The position numbers were made by a program, and so were the translations under genes. Source: an uncultured Bacillus sp. (lineage in GTDB: Bacteria; Bacillota; Bacilli; Bacillales; DSM-1321). Taken from it: 9,697 bases of DNA. The stretch is from assembly GCA_934215995.1 (NCBI GenBank), contig CAKQBC010000064.1, positions 1-9,697 of the forward strand, in the 5' to 3' direction. The notes beneath the pieces are model-generated. The model saw only the letters and a list, made by a program, of their open reading frames with translations. It did not search any database and was not told where the DNA came from. This document shows, one piece after another, positions 5,430 to 9,697 of this stretch; position 1 is the stretch's first letter; each line of letters starts with the position of its first letter.

Positions 5430-7780
5430 CGGTGCTTAACGCGGTCACGGACTTCCGCTTTCTTCGCATTGTTGAAGCGGTCCAGTGTTCCCACCAGATA
5501 GCCTGTGATCCGGCGTATCCTGTCGAATTTCATATTGCTTTCCCTTTCATCCCTTCCGCATGAAGGGCACACATATCCGTCGATGACCCCTGTATATCCG
5601 CAAACCGGGTCACGGTCGACCGGATGGTTGATGCTTCCGTAGCCGACTCCCTGCTCCTTCATAGCACGGATGATGCTTTCGAATGCTTCAAGATTGTTGG
5701 ACGTATCGCCGTCAAGTTCGATATAAGTGATATGCCCCGCATTTGTCAGGTTATGATAAGGCGCTTCGAGCCTGATTTTATCAAAGGCAGGAATCTTGTG
5801 GTACACAGGGACATGGAAAGAGTTCGTGTAATACTCTTTGTCTGTAATTCCCTCAATCTCCCCATATTTCTTTTTGTCTATTGCGGTAAAGCGTCCGGAC
5901 AGCCCTTCAGCCGGTGTCGCGATCAGCGAGAAGTTCAGATTGTATTTACGGGCAGCATCGTCCATCCGTTTACGCATATGGGTGATGATCTGTAATCCGA
6001 GTTCCTGGGAGCTTTCACTTTCCCCATGATGCTTTCCTGTCAGGGCGACAAGGCATTCCGCAAGCCCGATGAAGCCGATCGTCAATGTCCCCTGCTTGAT
6101 GACATCAGCGATTTTATCATCCCAGGACAATTTTTCAGATCCCTTCCATACATTCTGGCCCATCAGGAACGGGAAATTCATCACGCGCTTGTTCCCTTGA
6201 ACCTCCATTCGCTCCAGCAATTGTTCAATAACCAGGTCGATCTTGTCATCCAATTCCTTGAAGAATGCCGACAGATCGGTTTTCCGGCCGTTCAGTTGCC
6301 CATGCTTAATGCCAAGCCTCGGCAGGTTCACAGTCGTGAAGCTCAAGTTACCGCGTCCGCTGACTACTTCATCTCCGCATACATTCCCGAGCACCCTTGT
6401 ACGGCAGCCCATATAGGTGGCCTCCGTTTCCGGCTTCCCTTCTACGTAATATTGGGCATTGAACGGTGCGTCAAGGAAGCTGAAGTTAGGGAATAAACGC
6501 TTCGCTGATACCCGGCAAGCAAGCTTGAACAAGTCATAGTTCGGGTCTCCCGGATTAAGGGTCACCCCTTCTTTCACCTTGAAGATCAGAATCGGGAATA
6601 TTGGGGTTTCCCCATTGCCCAGGCCTGCCTCCAAAGCCAGCAGAAGATTTTTTGTCACCAATCTCCCTTCTTCGGAAGTATCCGTTCCGAAGTTGACACT
6701 GGAGAAAGGAACCTGTGCACCTGCACGGGAATGCATCGTGTTCAGGTTATGGATAAAGGCTTCCATAGCCTGATATGTTTTTGTATTCGTTTCTTCTTTT
6801 GCTTCCTTTAAAGCAAATGCCTGGATTCTGCCGGTAAGCTCCTCATCCGTTTGGAAGAGTTGCATCAGCAGTTCCTTCTCAGCAGCCAGATACCCGTTCT
6901 TGATTGACAGCTGCAAAGATTCGCCGCTGCGCTTCTCGGCAGAAGCAACGATTTGTTTCACCTCTTCATTTGTCACCTCAGCATAGGCCAATAATGACAA
7001 AGCCTTCATCAGGTGGCTCATATATGACTTCCTGAATGTTTTACGGACGCCATCCGCCAAACCGTAGTCAAAGAATGGGATGCTTTGCCCCCCATGCTGG
7101 TCATTCTGGTTGCTTTGGATTGCAATGGCCGCTAATGCAGAGTAGCTGAGGATATCATTCGGTTCACGCAGAAATCCGTGGCCTGTCGAGAATCCATCTT
7201 TAAACAATTGCGTCAGGTCAATTTGGCAGCAAGTCAACGTTCCCATATTCATAAAATCCATATCATGGATGTGGATCTCACCTTCTTCATGGGCCTTGGA
7301 GTGCTCAGGCTTTAACAAGAATGATTTGCAGAATTCTTTAGAGACTGTACTTCCGTACTGAAGCATCGTTCCCATCGCAGTATTGCCGTCGATATTGGCA
7401 TTTTCCCGCTTAATGTCTGCGGATTCCGCATCGGAAAATGTAATCTCCTTAATCGAATGCATCAGGCGGCTTTTGGAATCGCGGACACGGCTCCTCTCGG
7501 CACGATAAAGGATGTATTGCTCGCTCGTCTTGGCATGTCCTTCTTCAATCAGGGTTTTGACCACAATATCCTGGATCTCTTCTACACTTGGAAGGCCCCC
7601 GAAAAACAAACGGTTCACCTCTCCAACCACTTTCTCCGTAAGCTGTTGGGATAGGACATAATCCGCTTGCTTCCCCTCGAGTTTTGCTGCTTGCTCAGCA
7701 GCCAGGAAAATCGCCCTTGTTATTTTTTCCTTATTGAATGGTATAATCCTGCCATCCCGTTTACTAACCTCTTTGATCAT
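5426..7780 (-). CDS. nrdD: Anaerobic ribonucleoside-triphosphate reductase (class III)
   Basis: NrdD reduces ribonucleoside triphosphates to dNTPs without oxygen, using a glycyl radical made by NrdG. The protein has 784 residues. It starts with an ATP-cone domain (about 3-95; IKEVSKRDGRIIPFNKEKI), the site of allosteric activity control, followed by the catalytic barrel. Visible motifs include EIHIHDMDF, NMGTLTCCQIDL, and MGCRTRV with Cys459, the probable thiyl-radical residue. The C-terminal glycyl-radical motif is RRITGYLVG with Gly760. Just before it is a zinc-type knuckle with Cys727, Cys738 and Cys741; the first expected Cys position holds Asp724. The ATG at 7780 was chosen because GGAGG lies 9 bases upstream, rather than an ATG eight codons earlier. 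It is coupled to nrdG. Confidence 0.98.
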   Translation of the reverse strand: MIKEVSKRDGRIIPFNKEKITRAIFLAAEQAAKLEGKQADYVLSQQLTEKVVGEVNRLFFGGLPSVEEIQDIVVKTLIEEGHAKTSEQYILYRAERSRVRDSKSRLMHSIKEITFSDAESADIKRENANIDGNTAMGTMLQYGSTVSKEFCKSFLLKPEHSKAHEEGEIHIHDMDFMNMGTLTCCQIDLTQLFKDGFSTGHGFLREPNDILSYSALAAIAIQSNQNDQHGGQSIPFFDYGLADGVRKTFRKSYMSHLMKALSLLAYAEVTNEEVKQIVASAEKRSGESLQLSIKNGYLAAEKELLMQLFQTDEELTGRIQAFALKEAKEETNTKTYQAMEAFIHNLNTMHSRAGAQVPFSSVNFGTDTSEEGRLVTKNLLLALEAGLGNGETPIFPILIFKVKEGVTLNPGDPNYDLFKLACRVSAKRLFPNFSFLDAPFNAQYYVEGKPETEATYMGCRTRVLGNVCGDEVVSGRGNLSFTTVNLPRLGIKHGQLNGRKTDLSAFFKELDDKIDLVIEQLLERMEVQGNKRVMNFPFLMGQNVWKGSEKLSWDDKIADVIKQGTLTIGFIGLAECLVALTGKHHGESESSQELGLQIITHMRKRMDDAARKYNLNFSLIATPAEGLSGRFTAIDKKKYGEIEGITDKEYYTNSFHVPVYHKIPAFDKIRLEAPYHNLTNAGHITYIELDGDTSNNLEAFESIIRAMKEQGVGYGSINHPVDRDPVCGYTGVIDGYVCPSCGRDERESNMKFDRIRRITGYLVGTLDRFNNAKKAEVRDRVKHR

Positions 7781-7795
7781 CGCACAAAACCTCCA

Positions 7796-7842
7796 ACACC
7801 ACATATTGACATAAATGTTTTAAAAATATCTATATATAGTAC
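7796..7842 (-). promoter_or_regulatory. Two NrdR-box-like sites upstream of nrdD
   Basis: The NrdR consensus is acaCwAtATaTwGtgt. The site centred at 7834/7835 has the core CTATATATAG (7830-7839), matching all ten core positions. The second has CCACATATTG on the plus strand (7799-7808) with ACA flank, matching 8 of 10 core positions. Each matches 11 of 16 overall. Their equivalent positions are exactly 31 bp apart, near the three-helical-turn spacing usual for NrdR box pairs. The proximal one ends just before the nrdD ribosome-binding site (7790-7794). NrdR would repress nrdDG when dNTP/dATP is high. This is a pattern match; binding is not shown. Confidence 0.75.
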
Positions 7843-7860
7843 AAAATTCCATAAAAATTC

Positions 7861-7881
7861 CCCTTAACTGTTGTTAAAGGG
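7861..7881 (-). other. Hairpin in the nrdD leader
   Basis: The minus strand can fold CCCTTTAAC (7881-7873) on GTTAAGGG (7868-7861) with a 4-base loop and one bulged T, followed after GAA by TTTTT. It lies between the candidate promoter and the NrdR boxes. It could be a weak terminator or a 5' stabilising stem; it could also be a protein-binding dyad (TTAAC-N4-GTTAA). Confidence 0.45.
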
Positions 7882-7898
7882 CAGCTTCTGTACCTCTT

Positions 7899-7928
7899 AA
7901 TTTATCAACCCCGCCGGGCAATCGTCAA
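7899..7928 (-). promoter_or_regulatory. Candidate promoter for nrdDG
   Basis: On the minus strand TTGACG (7928-7923) is followed after 18 bases by TAAATT (7904-7899), giving a leader of about 110 bases before nrdD. The -35 is 5/6 and the -10 is 4/6. A second -10-like TACTAT (7841-7836) overlaps the distal NrdR box but has no good -35. No FNR-type TGTGA-N6-TCACA site was seen. Small overlapping dyads occupy 7926-7955. Confidence 0.45.
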
Positions 7929-8001
7929 TGGAAATTGAGGCATTTCCCCTCATTGTCGGCTAATCACTATAAAAACTTCACTCTTTTTTCATTTTATGAA
8001 T

Positions 8002-8033
8002 CAGCCATGAACAAATGGTGATTGGCATGGCTG
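8002..8033. repeat. Inverted repeat between fruA terminator and nrdD promoter
   Basis: CAGCCATG (8002-8009) and CATGGCTG (8026-8033) form a perfect 8-bp inverted repeat. The 16-base interior can extend the stem with CAAAT against ATTGG (one mismatch), leaving a GGTG loop. No U-tract follows on either strand, so it is not a standard terminator. A smaller dyad, TTCAT-TTT-ATGAA (7988-8000), adjoins it. Function unknown. Confidence 0.6.
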
Positions 8034-8043
8034 GAAAGGATAC

Positions 8044-8071
8044 AAAAAAACCTGCCGGAGTACCGGCAGGT
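8044..8071 (-). terminator. Rho-independent terminator of fruA
   Basis: On the minus strand ACCTGCCGG (8071-8063) pairs perfectly with CCGGCAGGT (8058-8050) around a 4-base loop, followed by a run of T to 8044. It starts 12 bases after the fruA stop. The GC-rich stem and clean U-tract make this a strong terminator, separating fruA from nrdD. Confidence 0.96.
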
Positions 8072-8083
8072 CTAAGTGAATGA

Positions 8084-9697
8084 TTATTTTACTTTTACTG
8101 CAGCTTCTGCAGATTCTTTGATTGGTTTTTTCCAGAAACCGATAAGCAATGCAGTCACTACAGAACCAACCAATAGAGCAACGATGAACATAATTGGGTT
8201 TTCGATAGCCCAGATTACGAAAATACCGCCGTGCGGAGCACGTGAGATACATCCGAATGCCAACGCAAGTGCACCAGCGATTCCGGAACCAATAATGCAG
8301 CTTACGATTACACGAAGTGGATCAGCAGCCGCGAAAGGAATCGCACCTTCCGTGATGAAGCATGCACCCATGATATAGTTAGTTGTTCCAGATTCTCTTT
8401 CAGCTTTTGTGAATTTATTTTTGAAGAATGTAGTCGCTAACGCGATACCAAGCGGTGGCACCATACCACCAACCATTGCTGCTGCTTGAGGAGCATAGTT
8501 TCCGGAAGCAGCCATTGCAATACCGAACGCGAATGCCGTTTTGTTGAATGGGCCACCCATATCGATAGCCATCATACCACCGACAACAAGACCAAGGAAT
8601 ACTGCGTTTGCTCCAGAAAGACCGTTCAACCAGTTCATCAAGCCGTCCATTGCCCATGCAACTGGAGTGTTTACTACGTAAATCATGATTAGACCAACAA
8701 TCAGAACACCGAACAATGGGTATAGAAGAACCGGTTTGATACCTTCAAGTGATTGTGGCAAGCGAGAGAATACTTTCTTAAGACCAATGATTACCCAACC
8801 AGCAAGGAAACCGGCGATCAGACCGCCAAGGAAACCAGCGCCACCTGAAACTGCAAGCAAACCACCAACAACACCTGGTGCGAATGCAGGACGGTCTGCG
8901 ATTGCCATCGCAATGAAACCTGCAAGGATTGGAACCATGAAGCCTAAAGCCGAATCTCCACCGATGCTTGCCAACGCTTGTGAAAATGGAGTTACTCGCT
9001 CATATCCACCGAACAAGAAAGATAATGCAACAATCAATCCACCGCCGACAACGAATGGAAGCATATTGGAGATACCATTCATCAATGGTTTATAGAAATA
9101 TTTCTTGATTGCGCTGCCGTCACCATCGTCTGTTGCAGAGGACGATGTGTTTTCACCGGTAGCTTGGTACACTGGTGCGTCCTGAGTGATTGCTTTTGTC
9201 AATAACTCATCTGTTTTTCTGATTCCAGCCGCTACCGGAACTTGGATTACGTGTTTTCCGGCAAAGCGGTTCATTTCAACTTGTTTATCTGCTGCTACGA
9301 TGATAGCAGTCGCTTTTTCGATTTCTTCAGCAGTCAAAGCGTTTTTAACCCCTGTAGAACCGTTTGTTTCTACTTTGATTTGGATGCCGCGCTCTTTCGC
9401 TTTTGCTTTCAAAGCATCAGCAGCCATGTATGTGTGCGCGATACCTGTTGGACATGCTGTAACTGCAAGAACAAGTTGCTCATCTTTAGTAGTGTCAACT
9501 TTTTCTTCAGCAGCGCCTTCTTCTTCATTTTGCTTTTTGTCGATGATCGAAATAACTTCATCAGCTGTTTTCGCATCCAGCAATTGTTTACGGAAGTTAG
9601 CATCCATAAGAAGGGATGATAATTTTGATAAAGTTTCCAGGTGCTCGTTGTTTGCTCCCGCACTTGCAGCAATCATGAACAAAAGATGGGCTGGTTG
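8084..9697 (-). CDS. fruA: PTS fructose transporter subunit IIABC (partial, N-terminus missing)
   Basis: This membrane permease imports fructose and phosphorylates it, generally to fructose 1-phosphate. The window holds the last 537 residues; the frame is open to the right edge, so the start lies outside. Visible order: the C-terminal part of the IIA domain (1-55; the phospho-His lies outside), an acidic linker, IIB (about 74-170) with phospho-Cys82 in ACPTGIAHT, a second Ser/Asp-rich linker, and IIC (about 200-530) with many hydrophobic helices, GGPFNKTAFAFG and the substrate-site motif ITEGAIPFAAADP. By comparison with Bacillus FruA, roughly 100 residues are missing. Fructose specificity rests on overall likeness; a related sugar-specific IIABC cannot be excluded. 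Codons mostly end in A or T, as in well-expressed Bacillus genes. fruR and fruK would be expected further upstream. Confidence 0.94.
   Translation of the reverse strand, partial: QPAHLLFMIAASAGANNEHLETLSKLSSLLMDANFRKQLLDAKTADEVISIIDKKQNEEEGAAEEKVDTTKDEQLVLAVTACPTGIAHTYMAADALKAKAKERGIQIKVETNGSTGVKNALTAEEIEKATAIIVAADKQVEMNRFAGKHVIQVPVAAGIRKTDELLTKAITQDAPVYQATGENTSSSATDDGDGSAIKKYFYKPLMNGISNMLPFVVGGGLIVALSFLFGGYERVTPFSQALASIGGDSALGFMVPILAGFIAMAIADRPAFAPGVVGGLLAVSGGAGFLGGLIAGFLAGWVIIGLKKVFSRLPQSLEGIKPVLLYPLFGVLIVGLIMIYVVNTPVAWAMDGLMNWLNGLSGANAVFLGLVVGGMMAIDMGGPFNKTAFAFGIAMAASGNYAPQAAAMVGGMVPPLGIALATTFFKNKFTKAERESGTTNYIMGACFITEGAIPFAAADPLRVIVSCIIGSGIAGALALAFGCISRAPHGGIFVIWAIENPIMFIVALLVGSVVTALLIGFWKKPIKESAEAAVKVK

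Noticed and set aside
8044..8071. Bidirectional terminator serving a plus-strand gene
   Set aside because: Only the minus-strand reading has a U-tract, and no plus-strand gene ends here.
7781..8083. FNR, Rex or cre (CcpA) site upstream of nrdD
   Set aside because: I looked for TGTGA-N6-TCACA, TTGTGA-N6-TCACAA and TGAAAACGTTTTCA-type sequences and found no convincing match.
8001..8252. Minus-strand open frame overlapping the fruA 3' end
   Set aside because: Out of frame with fruA, crosses its strong terminator, Cys/Arg-rich shadow composition.
8685..9095. Plus-strand open frame opposite fruA
   Set aside because: Low-complexity Pro/Arg/Ala composition typical of the complement of membrane-protein codons.

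Overview
The window looks like chromosomal DNA from a Bacillaceae member (Bacillus or a close relative). The reasons are the gene order yebG (NETI protein) - purE - purK - purB - purC - purS - purQ, the strong GGAGG ribosome-binding sites, a guanine riboswitch in the pur leader, inverted PurBox-like sites, and rho-independent terminators with long U-tracts. Every convincing gene lies on the minus strand, so transcription runs from high to low coordinates. No mobile element, CRISPR array, tRNA or rRNA gene was found.

Region by region in the direction of transcription: (1) 9697-8084 is the 3' part of a fructose-type PTS permease (FruA: end of IIA, all of IIB and IIC), closed by a strong terminator at 8044-8071. 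(2) 8043-7781 is a 300-base control region with several dyads, a possible promoter and two NrdR-box-like sites whose centres are 31 bp apart. (3) 7780-4905 holds nrdD and nrdG, overlapping by ATGA, for anaerobic dNTP synthesis. They end in a hairpin terminator whose ascending arm contains the nrdG stop codon. (4) 4760-4566 is the small NETI-motif gene yebG. (5) 4566-4222 is the pur control region: a PurBox pair, a sigma-A-type promoter, a guanine aptamer, and a terminator whose loop can pair with the 3' strand of P1. (6) 4221-1 is the purine biosynthesis operon purE-K-B-C-S-Q, running off the left edge within purQ. Junctions overlap, except for a 100-base gap between purB and purC that holds a terminator-like hairpin.

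The purine genes act in de novo IMP synthesis. PurS and PurQ (with PurL, not in the window) make FGAM. PurK and PurE carboxylate AIR, PurC makes SAICAR, and PurB releases AICAR and also makes AMP from adenylosuccinate. NrdD and NrdG make deoxynucleotides without oxygen. FruA imports and phosphorylates fructose and has no evident link to the nucleotide genes beyond proximity.

Overall this is mostly well-known core metabolism. The points most worth a second look are regulatory: the paired NrdR boxes, the purB-purC intercistronic hairpin with two alternative 5' arms, the dyad-rich block upstream of nrdD, the position of yebG directly against the PurBoxes, and the non-cysteine residue at the first expected zinc-ligand position of NrdD.
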